14,255 bases of DNA from an uncultured Prevotellaceae bacterium (GCA_937891085.1 CALAEY010000075.1:1-14255), one strand, 5' to 3'; positions 7,232-14,172 are shown, counted from the stretch's first letter. Numbers and translations are program-made. Notes: generated by a model not told the origin, from the sequence alone.

Positions 7232-7263
7232 CGAAGTTACGACTTTTATTCAAGGTATGCAAA
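7232..7263 (-). promoter_or_regulatory. Promoter of the antiporter-channel operon
   Basis: On the minus strand, TTTG (7263-7260) is followed after exactly 20 nt by TAACTTCG (7239-7232), seven of eight matches to TAnnTTTG. This is the standard Bacteroidetes spacing. The -33 TTTG is formed by the end of the T-tract of the upstream ino1 terminator. The leader to the ATG at 7189 would be about 35 nt. Confidence 0.65.
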
Positions 7264-7295
7264 AAAAGAGGTAGCCTCTTCACAGAAACCACCTC
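7260..7295 (-). terminator. Rho-independent terminator of ino1
   Basis: Read on the minus strand, GAGGTGG (7295-7289) pairs with CTACCTC (7274-7268) with one wobble, across a 14-nt loop, followed by seven T residues (7267-7261). It lies 50 nt past the ino1 stop and separates ino1 from the antiporter operon. Confidence 0.75.
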
Positions 7296-7344
7296 TCCAA
7301 AACAAATTGTTTTATTATGAAAGCAAATTATTATTATGAAAAAA

Positions 7345-8673
7345 TCAATCAATTTCTTCGTCAGCCTCATAGCCGCCCATCTCGCGGATGGCGTTCTTCA
7401 GCATTGTGTACTGCTGATAGAGGTTGTTCACAGCCTCTTCACCCTGCGTGTAGTCGTGCATAGGGCTCTTCAGGAAGAAGCTTAGGAAGCGCTGTGTGCC
7501 ATAGCGTCCAGCACGTGCGGCGAGGTCGCTCAGCAAGCAGAGATCCAAGCAAAGTGGAGCTGCGAGGATAGAGTCGCGGCAAAGGAAGTTGATCTTGATC
7601 TGCATTGGGTAGCCCATCCATCCGAAGATGTCGATGTTGTCCCAGCCTTCCTTATTGTCGTTGCGAGGAGGATAGTAGTTGATACGTACCTTGTGGTAGT
7701 ACTGCGTATCCTCATCGTTGCCATGTCCGTAGAGGTCTGGCTGCCAGTCTGGCTTCAGGATGGTCTCCAGCGTAGAGAGCTTAGATACCTCCTTAGTACG
7801 GAAGTTGGCAGGCTCATCCAATACCAACCCGTCGCGATTTCCCAGGATGTTGGTAGAGAACCAACCGCTCAGTCCTAAGCAGCGGGTGCCGATGATAGGA
7901 GAGAAACCACTCTTCACCAGTGTCTGACCCGTCTTGAAGTCCTTGCCTGCAATAGGCATCTTGGTCTTCTCTGCCAGTTCCCACATAGCAGGGATATCTA
8001 CTGTAGTATTAGGAGCACCCATGATGAAAGGAGCGCCCTCTGTCAGAGCTGCGTAGGCGTAGCACATAGAAGGAGCCACATGCTCACGGTCGTCAGCCTT
8101 CATGGCAGCCTCCAGGTCGCCCAGCTTATAGTGTACTTCCTCACATACAGGAACATAGATCTCTGTTGAGGCAGCCCAGAGCACCACGATACGGGTACAG
8201 CCATTGGCCTTCTTGAAGTTGCGGATGTCCTCTCGCAGAGCTTCTACCATCTCCCAGCGAGTCTTGCAGTCCTTCACGTTGTCACCCTCCAGGCGCTTGG
8301 CATAGTTCTTGTCGAAAGCAGCCTTCATAGGTACGATCTTCTCCAACTCATCGCGCACAGGCTCGATGTCTTTCTCTTTCAGTACCTCGGCATACATCGC
8401 AGCTTGGTAAGCATTCTGTGGATATACATCCCAAGAGCCAAACACGATATCATCGAGCTTGGCCATCGGAACGATTTCACTGTATGGGAGATATTTTTTA
8501 GCTTCACCTTTGCCTACGCGGATCTTGTCATATTGGGTCATAGATCCTACAGGTTTGGTTAATCCTTTGCGTGCCATCAGCACACCGGTCATAAATGTAG
8601 TAGCCACTGCTCCGCAGCCCACTACCATTATGCCCAACTTTCCTTCAGCAGGTTTAACGTTGTTCTGAGTCAT
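7345..8673 (-). CDS. ino1: myo-Inositol-1(3)-phosphate synthase
   Basis: Predicted 442-residue cytosolic NAD+-dependent enzyme converting D-glucose 6-phosphate to 1D-myo-inositol 3-phosphate, the committed step of inositol synthesis. In Bacteroidetes this feeds phosphatidylinositol and inositol-sphingolipids. The NAD-binding loop is VVGCGAVATTF (17-27). Family signatures follow: AGKDFKTGQT (242-251), NILGNRDG (275-282), MQIKINFLCRDSILAAPL (357-374) and SFFLKSP (398-404), the lysines being of the type that binds substrate. Length and start agree with Bacteroides homologues. It is flanked by a divergent regulator operon and a terminator, so it is apparently monocistronic; the lipid-assembly genes that accompany it in Bacteroides thetaiotaomicron are not in this window. 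Confidence 0.93.
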   Translation of the reverse strand: MTQNNVKPAEGKLGIMVVGCGAVATTFMTGVLMARKGLTKPVGSMTQYDKIRVGKGEAKKYLPYSEIVPMAKLDDIVFGSWDVYPQNAYQAAMYAEVLKEKDIEPVRDELEKIVPMKAAFDKNYAKRLEGDNVKDCKTRWEMVEALREDIRNFKKANGCTRIVVLWAASTEIYVPVCEEVHYKLGDLEAAMKADDREHVAPSMCYAYAALTEGAPFIMGAPNTTVDIPAMWELAEKTKMPIAGKDFKTGQTLVKSGFSPIIGTRCLGLSGWFSTNILGNRDGLVLDEPANFRTKEVSKLSTLETILKPDWQPDLYGHGNDEDTQYYHKVRINYYPPRNDNKEGWDNIDIFGWMGYPMQIKINFLCRDSILAAPLCLDLCLLSDLAARAGRYGTQRFLSFFLKSPMHDYTQGEEAVNNLYQQYTMLKNAIREMGGYEADEEID

Positions 8674-8711
8674 TTAATGTTTAAATTTAAATGTTTTATT
8701 CTATCAGGCTG

Positions 8712-8743
8712 CAATATTACAAAAAAATCTTAATTAAGAAAAA
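8712..8743 (-). promoter_or_regulatory. Possible promoter of ino1
   Basis: On the minus strand TAATATTG (8719-8712) fits the TAnnTTTG box at seven of eight positions, with TTTT at the -33 position (8743-8740) after a 20-nt spacer. The leader to the ATG would be about 30 nt of very AT-rich sequence. The match is weaker than that of the antiporter promoter. Confidence 0.35.
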
Positions 8744-8821
8744 TGTTTCATGGAATATTTATGCACTTTTCTTTCTTTTCAACGTTTTAGGACATTTTTC
8801 CCCCGTTATTTGCCTAAAAAG

Positions 8822-8853
8822 CAGACATCGTCAGGCTCAAAATCTGGTGTCTG
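8822..8853. other. Hairpin in the ino1-blaI divergent intergenic region
   Basis: CAGACA (8822-8827) pairs with TGTCTG (8848-8853), with an inner CAG/CTG. Read leftwards it is followed by CTTTTT, giving a terminator-like look, but no leftward gene ends here. It may be a leader structure or an operator. The rest of the 328-bp divergent region (8674-9001) is AT-rich and holds only the promoter elements and the short frame listed separately. Confidence 0.3.
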
Positions 8854-8898
8854 AAAAATAAAAAGTAACAATTTAATATTTATTAACTGATAAAATTA

Positions 8899-8928
8899 GT
8901 TTAGAAACTGAATTGTTTAGTTACTTTG
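8899..8928 (+). promoter_or_regulatory. Probable blaI promoter/operator region with GTTTAG direct repeats
   Basis: GTTTAG occurs at 8899-8904 and 8915-8920, 16 bp apart, and AGTTT-AG-AAACT is a small palindrome overlapping the first copy. TTACTTTG (8921-8928) is a near match to the TAnnTTTG -7 box, 73 nt before the blaI ATG. BlaI/MecI repressors bind dyads overlapping their own promoter, so this is the most likely autoregulatory site. The exact operator is a guess. Confidence 0.4.
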
Positions 8929-8961
8929 TGGAGAGCAGGCGAGGAGGTACGTCTTCTCTTT

Positions 8962-9018
8962 ATGAAACGAAACTTTAATAATAACGTAAAACTTTCTGAA
9001 TATGAAACGATTGACTAA
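8962..9018 (+). other. Possible short upstream frame overlapping the blaI start
   Basis: An 18-codon frame (MKRNFNNNVKLSEYETID) starts 40 nt before the blaI ATG and ends 17 nt inside blaI in another frame. The first ten bases around its start, TATGAAACGA (8961-8970), are repeated exactly at the blaI start (9001-9010). It may be a leader peptide coupled to blaI translation, or a by-product of a local duplication. There is no evidence for expression. Confidence 0.25.
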
Positions 9019-9358
9019 CAAAGAAGAAGTGGCTATGAACCATTTCTGGGAGCATGGGTCTATGTTCGTGAAAGACATGCTGGAGCTCTACGATGCCCCG
9101 AAGCCCCATTTCAACACCCTCTCCACCGTAGTGCGTGGACTGGAGGAGAAGGGCTATGTGGCCCACCGTGCTTTCGGTAGTACCTATCAATATTATCCTA
9201 CAGTGAGCCGTGAGGAGTTCAGCAAGCGCACTTTGAAGAGTGTCATCAGCAAGTATTTCAACAACTCTTACCTCGGTGCTGTCTCTTCGCTGGTCGAAGA
9301 GGAAGATCTCTCGCTGGATGATCTCAAGAAGTTGATAGATCAAGTGGAGAGGGGATAA
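9002..9358 (+). CDS. BlaI/MecI-family winged-helix repressor
   Basis: Predicted 118-residue dimeric transcriptional repressor. Residues ~4-70 form the winged helix: LTNKEEVAMNHFWEHG (4-19), the recognition helix region NTLSTVVRGLEEKGYV (38-53) and the wing AFGSTYQYYP (57-66). The tail (~72-115) is the dimerisation region, cleaved in the beta-lactam paradigm by the partner M56 peptidase. The length is typical of the family (about 120-125). The partner gene starts 2 nt after the stop codon, so translation is likely coupled. It probably represses its own operon, which includes two lipoproteins. Beta-lactam resistance is not implied, because no beta-lactamase or penicillin-binding protein gene is present. 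Confidence 0.92.
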   Translation: MKRLTNKEEVAMNHFWEHGSMFVKDMLELYDAPKPHFNTLSTVVRGLEEKGYVAHRAFGSTYQYYPTVSREEFSKRTLKSVISKYFNNSYLGAVSSLVEEEDLSLDDLKKLIDQVERG

Positions 9359-9360
9359 AA

Positions 9361-11181
9361 GTGGGATTATTTTTTGCTTACATACTCAAGTCGTCACTTT
9401 GCTTGGTAGCCTTCTACCTCTTCTATAAAGTGTTGCTCAGCCGTGAGACGTTCTACCGTTTCAACCGCTTTGCATTGCTCAGCATTATGGCCCTCTCTGC
9501 CGTGCTCCCTCTGGTGCAGATCACGCTGGAGCATCCCTCGGAAGTGGGGCAGACCATCGTCAGCGTAGAAGACTGGCTTGTCGAGGTGGTTAGTGTAGAG
9601 GAGGCCGCTCCTGTGCTCACATGGCCACAGGCTTTCGTATTGCTCTACATGGTTGGTGTGCTGTTTTTCGTCCTACGCCATGTCTTTTCCGTAGGCCGAC
9701 TGCTGCAATTGCTCCGCTATGGCAGGAGGGTAGATGCAGGGCCCTATCTCTCTGATGCAGAAGGCATCACCCTCATTGCTGTGGACGATAAGTTGTCACC
9801 CTTCAGCTGGATGCGCTACATTGTCGTCAGCGAGAAAGACCTGCATGAGAATGTGCGTGAGATACTGCTGCATGAGTGTGCCCACATCCGCCATCGCCAT
9901 TCGTGGGACCTGCTGGTGGCAGAGGTCTGCATCTTCCTTCAGTGGTTCAATCCCGCTGCGTGGCTCTTGAAGCAGGAGCTCCAGACCATACATGAGTATG
10001 AGGCCGACAGCGAGGTGCTTCGCAGCGGCATAGATGCCCGTCAATATCAGTTGCTATTAATAAGAAAGGCCGTTGGCACAAGGCTCTACTCTATGGCCAA
10101 CAGCCTTAATCACAGTAATCTTAAAAAGCGTATCACTATGATGATGAAAAGAAAATCAAATCCATGGGCACGCTTGAAGTACGCCTACGTGCTTCCGTTG
10201 GCAGCCATTGCCGTGGCCGCCTTTGCCCGTCCAGAGGTGCAAAATGCCTCCAGTGAGATTTCCGCCGTCAAAGTTAATGATTTGGTGGGAAATCTGGTAA
10301 CAAATCTGGAAGAAAAATTCACTCTTCCCGATTCTAACGTTCAGCTGCCTCAAGACAGCATCTACGAAATCGTAGAAACCATGCCCGTCTTTCCTGGTGG
10401 CGAAGCAGGTATGCTGAAGTTCCTTTCAGACAATATCAAGTACCCCGCAGAAGCTCAGGAAGCAGGCATAGAGGGACGCGTGTTCACTCGCTTTGTCATC
10501 TATGAAGATGGTTCTGTAGATAATGTGGAGATTCTTAGAAGCGTCCATCCGCTGCTTGATGCCGAGGCTGGCCGAGTGGTGAAGGCCATGCCTAAATGGG
10601 CACCTGCCCGTCACGATGGCAAGGCTGTGAAAGTGCGATATTCGCTGCCTCTCGTTTTCCGTCTGCAAGGTGTTGATACTCAGGCATCCTCTACGACCTC
10701 TTCTTACCAAGACACCCCACAAGGCCGTATCTATGAAGTGGTGGAAGAACCTTGTCGTTTCCCTGGTGGCGATGTCGCTCTGCTGAAGTATCTTTCTGAT
10801 AACGTGAAATATCCCGAAGAAGCTCTAAAGGCAGGGATTCAGGGACGAGTGACAGCTATGTTCGTAATCAATGAAGATGGTTCTGTGGGTGATGTGGAGA
10901 TTGTGAGGAGCTACCATTCTTCGCTCAATGCAGAGGCTATCCGTGTGGTGAAGTCTATGCCAAAGTGGACACCTGCCCGTCACGATGGAATGCCTGTCAA
11001 AGTGAGATATACCGTTCCTATCATTTTCAGTCTGCAGGGTGGTGAGAGCACCTCTCAGACTAATGCCCCAGCTGCAAAAATCTCCAAAGCTCCTGAATAT
11101 GTAGGAGGTGAAAAGGCCTTATATACCTTTTTGGCTCAGAATGTGAAATATCCTACCAATGCTCAAGAAGCTGAACTATGA
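9361..11181 (+). CDS. BlaR1-like M56 peptidase with TonB C-terminal repeats, third repeat truncated
   Basis: Predicted 606-residue inner-membrane sensor/protease. A GTG start is chosen because it gives the usual family N-terminus (MGLFFAYILKSSLCLVAFYL) 2 nt after blaI. Hydrophobic segments at ~5-22, 36-54 and 90-106 precede the zinc peptidase core HECAH (171-175) and the HEYEAD segment (211-216) that supplies the third ligand; another TM lies at ~275-290. The periplasmic tail holds TonB-C-like units at ~334-436 and ~457-560, each with FPGG, IKYP or VKYP, EGRV or QGRV and KW(A/T)PARHDG. A third begins at 574 (YVGGEKAL, VKYP) but stops after 33 residues, exactly at an ATGA overlap with the next gene. 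The likely role is cleaving BlaI on an envelope signal; the TonB-like units may contact envelope proteins. Confidence 0.9.
   Translation: MGLFFAYILKSSLCLVAFYLFYKVLLSRETFYRFNRFALLSIMALSAVLPLVQITLEHPSEVGQTIVSVEDWLVEVVSVEEAAPVLTWPQAFVLLYMVGVLFFVLRHVFSVGRLLQLLRYGRRVDAGPYLSDAEGITLIAVDDKLSPFSWMRYIVVSEKDLHENVREILLHECAHIRHRHSWDLLVAEVCIFLQWFNPAAWLLKQELQTIHEYEADSEVLRSGIDARQYQLLLIRKAVGTRLYSMANSLNHSNLKKRITMMMKRKSNPWARLKYAYVLPLAAIAVAAFARPEVQNASSEISAVKVNDLVGNLVTNLEEKFTLPDSNVQLPQDSIYEIVETMPVFPGGEAGMLKFLSDNIKYPAEAQEAGIEGRVFTRFVIYEDGSVDNVEILRSVHPLLDAEAGRVVKAMPKWAPARHDGKAVKVRYSLPLVFRLQGVDTQASSTTSSYQDTPQGRIYEVVEEPCRFPGGDVALLKYLSDNVKYPEEALKAGIQGRVTAMFVINEDGSVGDVEIVRSYHSSLNAEAIRVVKSMPKWTPARHDGMPVKVRYTVPIIFSLQGGESTSQTNAPAAKISKAPEYVGGEKALYTFLAQNVKYPTNAQEAEL
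10360..11178 (+). repeat. Tandem TonB-C coding repeats (two complete, one partial)
   Basis: Units at 10360-10668, 10729-11040 and 11080-11178 encode successive TonB C-terminal-like domains. Units 1 and 2 remain similar at DNA level; for example, ACCTGCCCGTCACGATGG occurs in both (near 10601 and 10972). This points to fairly recent internal duplication. Unit 3 has only the first third of the domain. Confidence 0.8.
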
Positions 11182-12425
11182 AAAAGATTATTGCATCAAT
11201 GACCCTTCTGGTGCTCGTATTGGCGAGTTGTCAGAATAAGGGTTCCAGTTTGTTGTTCGAAGAGAGTCCTGTGGTGGCTGAGTATCAGCAGATAGGCAAT
11301 GATGGGAAGTCTCTTATGGTGGTCGATTATCAGAAATTCGATCGCAAGCACCCAATAGATTTTCCCCTGAGTGATTTTTGTGATTATAAGTTGGTGAAGT
11401 TGGATAGTAGCCATAAGGATTACATGCTAAGTGCAGGTTCACAGATTGCCGCTTCTGAGAACTACATTGTGGCTAAACGCACCAATGAGCTGTTGGTGTT
11501 CAGCAAAGACGGCAGCTATCTATTTACCATCGATGGTAAAGATGGACCTGCAGGTTTTGAAGGCTATTGTTGGCAAGCCTCCATCAACGAAGAAGCTGGA
11601 GAGATCTATGCTTACTTGTTCCGTAAAATGAAGGTCTATGATTTGAAGACAGGAGCCTATAAGCATGAGATTCTTTACAATAATCCAGATGAGGGCAGCA
11701 TGGTGCGCTATCCCATTTCTGTCGATTATAAAGACCGTCACATCTTTGCAGCTACTCCATTTGAGGCTGGAGGAACTAAGAAATTTGTGTGGCAGACAGA
11801 CAAAGACGGCAATGAGTTGAGCTATTTCCCTGCTTCCTACTTCTTCCGCATGAGTTGGGTGGAAGACGTTTATGAGGGGCGTTTCTGGTATGAGGCTCAG
11901 CCCGTCGTGACCGTAGTAGATGACGACTGCATGTCTATAGCCATGCCAAATATGGAGGTACCCGTGCAAGACAGCATCTATCACTACTATCCGGAAACCA
12001 ATAGCTTGGTGCCGTCTGTGGTGATGAAATATCCCGACCCTGCCATGACACCACAGCATTTCCACAACGAGACGCCTTCATTCTTCTATACCATGATCAT
12101 GGAACCCAACGGCATGTTTGAAGGTGGCGACGGATGGGGCAATCATCCTGTGGCACGTCTGCTGGTAGATAAGAAAACTCTGCGGGGAAGTGCTGTGCAA
12201 TTATGTTTGGACAAACACGGAATGATAGATATAACAGGTGAACGTACTTGGATTGCTGGAAATTACTATTGGGTGAACATCACTCCAGATAGAATGGATG
12301 AGTTGGTTGCCAATAGGCTGAATAGTGGCAAAGCCAGTGAAAGTGACAGAGCGTTTCTGGAATCATTCCTGAAAACCATAGGTCCAGATGACAATAATTT
12401 TGTAATAGTGGGGAAACTGAAATAA
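11178..12425 (+). CDS. Lipoprotein, six-bladed beta-propeller family
   Basis: Predicted 415-residue surface or periplasmic lipoprotein. The signal peptide ends in the lipobox LASC with Cys18 as the lipidated residue. The mature part shows the repeating strand pattern of the Bacteroidetes six-bladed beta-propeller family (DUF4934-like): YKLVKLDSS (70-78), SENYIVAKRTNELLVFSKDGSYLFTI (93-118) and a GKDGP segment (120-124). There are no catalytic motifs, and the ligand is unknown. The ATG overlaps the stop of the M56 gene (ATGA), so it is translationally coupled and presumably under BlaI control. A paralogue follows directly. The upstream junction looks like the site of a deletion that removed the end of the M56 gene. 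Confidence 0.85.
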   Translation: MKKIIASMTLLVLVLASCQNKGSSLLFEESPVVAEYQQIGNDGKSLMVVDYQKFDRKHPIDFPLSDFCDYKLVKLDSSHKDYMLSAGSQIAASENYIVAKRTNELLVFSKDGSYLFTIDGKDGPAGFEGYCWQASINEEAGEIYAYLFRKMKVYDLKTGAYKHEILYNNPDEGSMVRYPISVDYKDRHIFAATPFEAGGTKKFVWQTDKDGNELSYFPASYFFRMSWVEDVYEGRFWYEAQPVVTVVDDDCMSIAMPNMEVPVQDSIYHYYPETNSLVPSVVMKYPDPAMTPQHFHNETPSFFYTMIMEPNGMFEGGDGWGNHPVARLLVDKKTLRGSAVQLCLDKHGMIDITGERTWIAGNYYWVNITPDRMDELVANRLNSGKASESDRAFLESFLKTIGPDDNNFVIVGKLK

Positions 12426-12438
12426 TCTTTTAGAATTT

Positions 12439-13575
12439 ATGAGTATTCTGATATTAATGACTTTCCTACTCCTGCTGGCGAGTTGCCAGCAGCAGGAGGC
12501 AGAGCAAGAACTGATCACGGTGGATGTGGCAGCAAGTGTGCCAGAGAAAGAACTCACCGTGCAAGACTTCATGGATGTGGAGTATGTGCCACTGGAAACC
12601 AATGATGACTTTGTGGTGCCAAACAATATAGCAGCCATCGGAGAGAGCTACATCGTGATGCGTAGTCGTGGCAATGAAGGTACGCTCTACTTCTTCGACC
12701 GTCATAGTGGCAAGGCCCTCCACAAGTTCAATCATCATGGACAAGGTCCAGAGGAATATGCCTATGTGACAGGAGTCATCCTCGATGAGGAGAACCAGGA
12801 GATCTTCGTCAATGATGCAGGAACTGCCAAGATGGTGGTATATGATCTGCAAGGGAACTTCAAGCGTAGCTTTGCCCACAGGGAAGGAGGCTACTACATG
12901 ACAGCAGTCAGCTATGACAGCGACCATCTCATTGTGTATGATACCTCCCAGATGAGCAAAGGCGGAGAACCGCGTGACAAGAACTACTACCTTATTATCT
13001 CCAAGGCCGATGGCAGTGTCACTGACGAGATCCCATTGCCCTATGAGACCATTAAGAGTACCATTGTACATAGTGGTGAAGTCGCAGCAGCCTTCAGTGT
13101 CGAAGCCATTGTGCCCTATCAGGATGATTTCCTCATCTGTGAAGCTTCTACAGACACCGTCTATCGCTATACCCGTCAGCATGAGCTCATCCCCTTCATG
13201 GCAATGAAGCCAACTGAGAATCCTGAGCAGGTGCTGGCCATGGGGGCATCTACCCGCAGGTATCAGTTCTTCACGGCCTTTCGCATGGAACTGATTATGC
13301 CACAGATGATGATTCCCTCCACTGCCTTAGTGTTTGATAAGGAAGAGCATCGCCTCTATGAAGTCACTGTTCATAATGCCGACTTCAAGAGTCCTGTAGA
13401 AGTGCGGCTAAATGAAATGAATGCTAATTCTGCCACCGCCTATACTGCCATCAATGCCGATAAGATAGTAGAAGCCTATGAAGAGGACAAGCTGCAAGGT
13501 TCTCTCCTGGATATAGCTGCAAGCATTGATGAGGAAGACAATCCCGTGATAATGTTCATGAAAGAAAAACGATAA
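12439..13575 (+). CDS. Lipoprotein, six-bladed beta-propeller family (paralogue)
   Basis: Predicted 378-residue lipoprotein with a short signal peptide and lipobox LASC (Cys16). Family features include VEYVPLET (47-54), the GQGPEEY motif (101-107) typical of the group, and regularly spaced beta-strand segments such as ENQEIFVNDAGTAKMVVYDL (encoded near 12793-12852). It lies 13 nt after its paralogue and is the last gene of the blaI operon. It is clearly diverged from the upstream copy, with conservation limited to the blade pattern. The role is unknown; in Bacteroidetes such proteins are often placed after BlaI/BlaR-like pairs or SusCD-type loci, which suggests an envelope binding or sensing job. 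Confidence 0.88.
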   Translation: MSILILMTFLLLLASCQQQEAEQELITVDVAASVPEKELTVQDFMDVEYVPLETNDDFVVPNNIAAIGESYIVMRSRGNEGTLYFFDRHSGKALHKFNHHGQGPEEYAYVTGVILDEENQEIFVNDAGTAKMVVYDLQGNFKRSFAHREGGYYMTAVSYDSDHLIVYDTSQMSKGGEPRDKNYYLIISKADGSVTDEIPLPYETIKSTIVHSGEVAAAFSVEAIVPYQDDFLICEASTDTVYRYTRQHELIPFMAMKPTENPEQVLAMGASTRRYQFFTAFRMELIMPQMMIPSTALVFDKEEHRLYEVTVHNADFKSPVEVRLNEMNANSATAYTAINADKIVEAYEEDKLQGSLLDIAASIDEEDNPVIMFMKEKR

Positions 13576-13595
13576 TATGCTAATACTATGAAAAA

Positions 13596-13678
13596 CATCT
13601 TCCACATCTTCCATCTTCCACTAAGGTAGGTGAATCATGCTTTATCTCGTGGAAGATGTGTGGAAGATGTGGAAGATG
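13596..13678. repeat. Inverted array of CATCTTCCA / TGGAAGATG units
   Basis: The left arm has CATCTTCCA at 13596-13604 and 13605-13613, and ATCTTCCA at 13613-13620. The right arm has TGGAAGATG at 13650-13658, 13661-13669 and 13670-13678. A 29-nt segment (13621-13649) separates the two sets. The arms can fold into a long, slightly slipped hairpin. An ATG at 13588 reads through the left arm as a 13-residue peptide (MKNIFHIFHLPLR). It begins 20 nt after the last lipoprotein stop and could end that transcript, although no T-tract follows. It looks like a dispersed repeat element. Confidence 0.75.
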
Positions 13679-13905
13679 ATGGTCAAAAAGGGTGATTTTG
13701 GCGTGCATTTGTGTGCAGAATGCTCCGTTTTGCTGCCTTGTTTTGCAGCTGAATACGGTTGTTATGTTTGAATCATAGATAGAATAAAGGAATCATGACA
13801 TGCAAATTCCATCCACTGAACTGTGGACTTAACTGAAAAAGCACCAATTTCCTCCTTCTATATCTATATTTGCCGCAAACTTTTTAAATTGTTTGCGCTA
13901 TGAGA
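13679..13905. other. Non-coding stretch with no recognised gene
   Basis: I see no convincing coding frame. There are small dyads such as GCTGC/GCAGC around 13729-13749 inside CCGT/ACGG, and a TATATTTG -7-like box at 13865-13872 with no good partner upstream. A 7-bp inverted repeat, CGCAAAC/GTTTGCG, is at 13874-13897. The stretch may be the decayed continuation of the nuclease remnant to its right. Confidence 0.4.
13874..13897. repeat. Short inverted repeat CGCAAAC-N10-GTTTGCG
   Basis: A perfect 7-bp inverted repeat with a 10-nt AT-rich spacer sits directly after a TATATTTG -7-like box. It could be an operator or a weak hairpin. No T-tract follows on either strand. Confidence 0.4.
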
Positions 13906-13925
13906 AGCATTACTTAGCATTACTA
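13906..13925. repeat. 10-bp tandem duplication at the end of the YhcG-like remnant
   Basis: AGCATTACTT (13906-13915) is followed at once by AGCATTACTA (13916-13925). On the minus strand the copies read AGTAATGCT twice, and the second supplies the TAA stop that ends the remnant reading frame. Confidence 0.65.
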
Positions 13926-14131
13926 GCAAATATGTTCATCTCATCGTGCGACTGAGCCGATAGTTCTTCAAGCTGGCCAAGCCAAATGTGGAATCCCGTG
14001 ACCCAAGCCATTGTCGTGACGTTGCGGTTGATAACCAACCAGGCATCTTGCTGTAGGGCCTCACTGGTATGCTGTATATGTTTGACTAACGATTCAAAGT
14101 CCACGTTCTTGTTCTTTTCTGGTTTGTCCAT
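13910..14131 (-). pseudogene. Truncated YhcG/DUF1016 N-terminal domain remnant
   Basis: A 73-residue frame whose residues ~14-49 (LVKHIQHTSEALQQDA, then VINRNVTTMAWVTGFHIW) resemble the helical N-terminal domain of YhcG-type proteins. These are PD-(D/E)XK nuclease-superfamily members of about 350 residues that often travel with restriction or defence loci. After residue ~50 the expected YIVE-x-EQ-x-G-x-x-RAKYG segment is missing, and the frame drifts to LEELSAQSHDEMNIFASNAK before stopping at a tandem duplication. The catalytic C-terminal nuclease domain is absent. A good -7-like box lies upstream, so a short product could still be made. The family assignment rests on a short stretch. Confidence 0.6.
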
Positions 14132-14147
14132 CTTCGTATATCGTTTG

Positions 14148-14155
14148 CAAAATTA
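14148..14155 (-). promoter_or_regulatory. Possible -7 box (TAATTTTG) for the YhcG-like remnant
   Basis: On the minus strand, TAATTTTG matches TAnnTTTG fully and lies 16 nt before the ATG at 14131. No TTTG is seen about 20 nt further upstream, so only half the promoter is supported. Confidence 0.35.
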
Positions 14156-14172
14156 CTACTTTTTTCCGTATT

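Noticed and set aside
6513..7274. Long plus-strand frame (253 codons) opposite the antiporter gene
   Set aside because: It is antisense to a clearly conserved membrane protein, its Ser/Met/Pro-rich translation matches no family, and its codons mirror the antiporter's.
7176..7370. Minus-strand 64-codon frame between ino1 and the antiporter
   Set aside because: It spans the ino1 terminator and the antiporter promoter and overlaps both genes. Its Ile/Phe/Lys-rich content reflects AT-rich intergenic sequence.
9002..11181. Beta-lactam resistance regulatory pair
   Set aside because: The BlaI/M56 pair is general in Bacteroidetes. The operon continues into beta-propeller lipoproteins and carries no beta-lactamase or PBP gene.
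11520..12065. Minus-strand frame of 181 codons opposite the first lipoprotein gene
   Set aside because: No family resemblance, and it lies entirely within a supported gene.
12466..13182. Minus-strand frame of 238 codons across the second lipoprotein gene
   Set aside because: It is the antisense shadow of a lipoprotein with a clear lipobox and family motifs; no promoter or recognisable protein is present on that strand.
13588..13629. Amino-acid biosynthesis leader peptide (Ile/Phe/His codons before a hairpin)
   Set aside because: No amino-acid biosynthetic gene lies downstream on the plus strand, and the residues follow simply from the repeat unit.
13596..13678. CRISPR-like reading of the TGGAAGATG repeats
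   Set aside because: Units are 9 bp with 0-2 bp between them and lie in opposite orientations, so there are no spacers and no regular repeat length; no cas gene is nearby.
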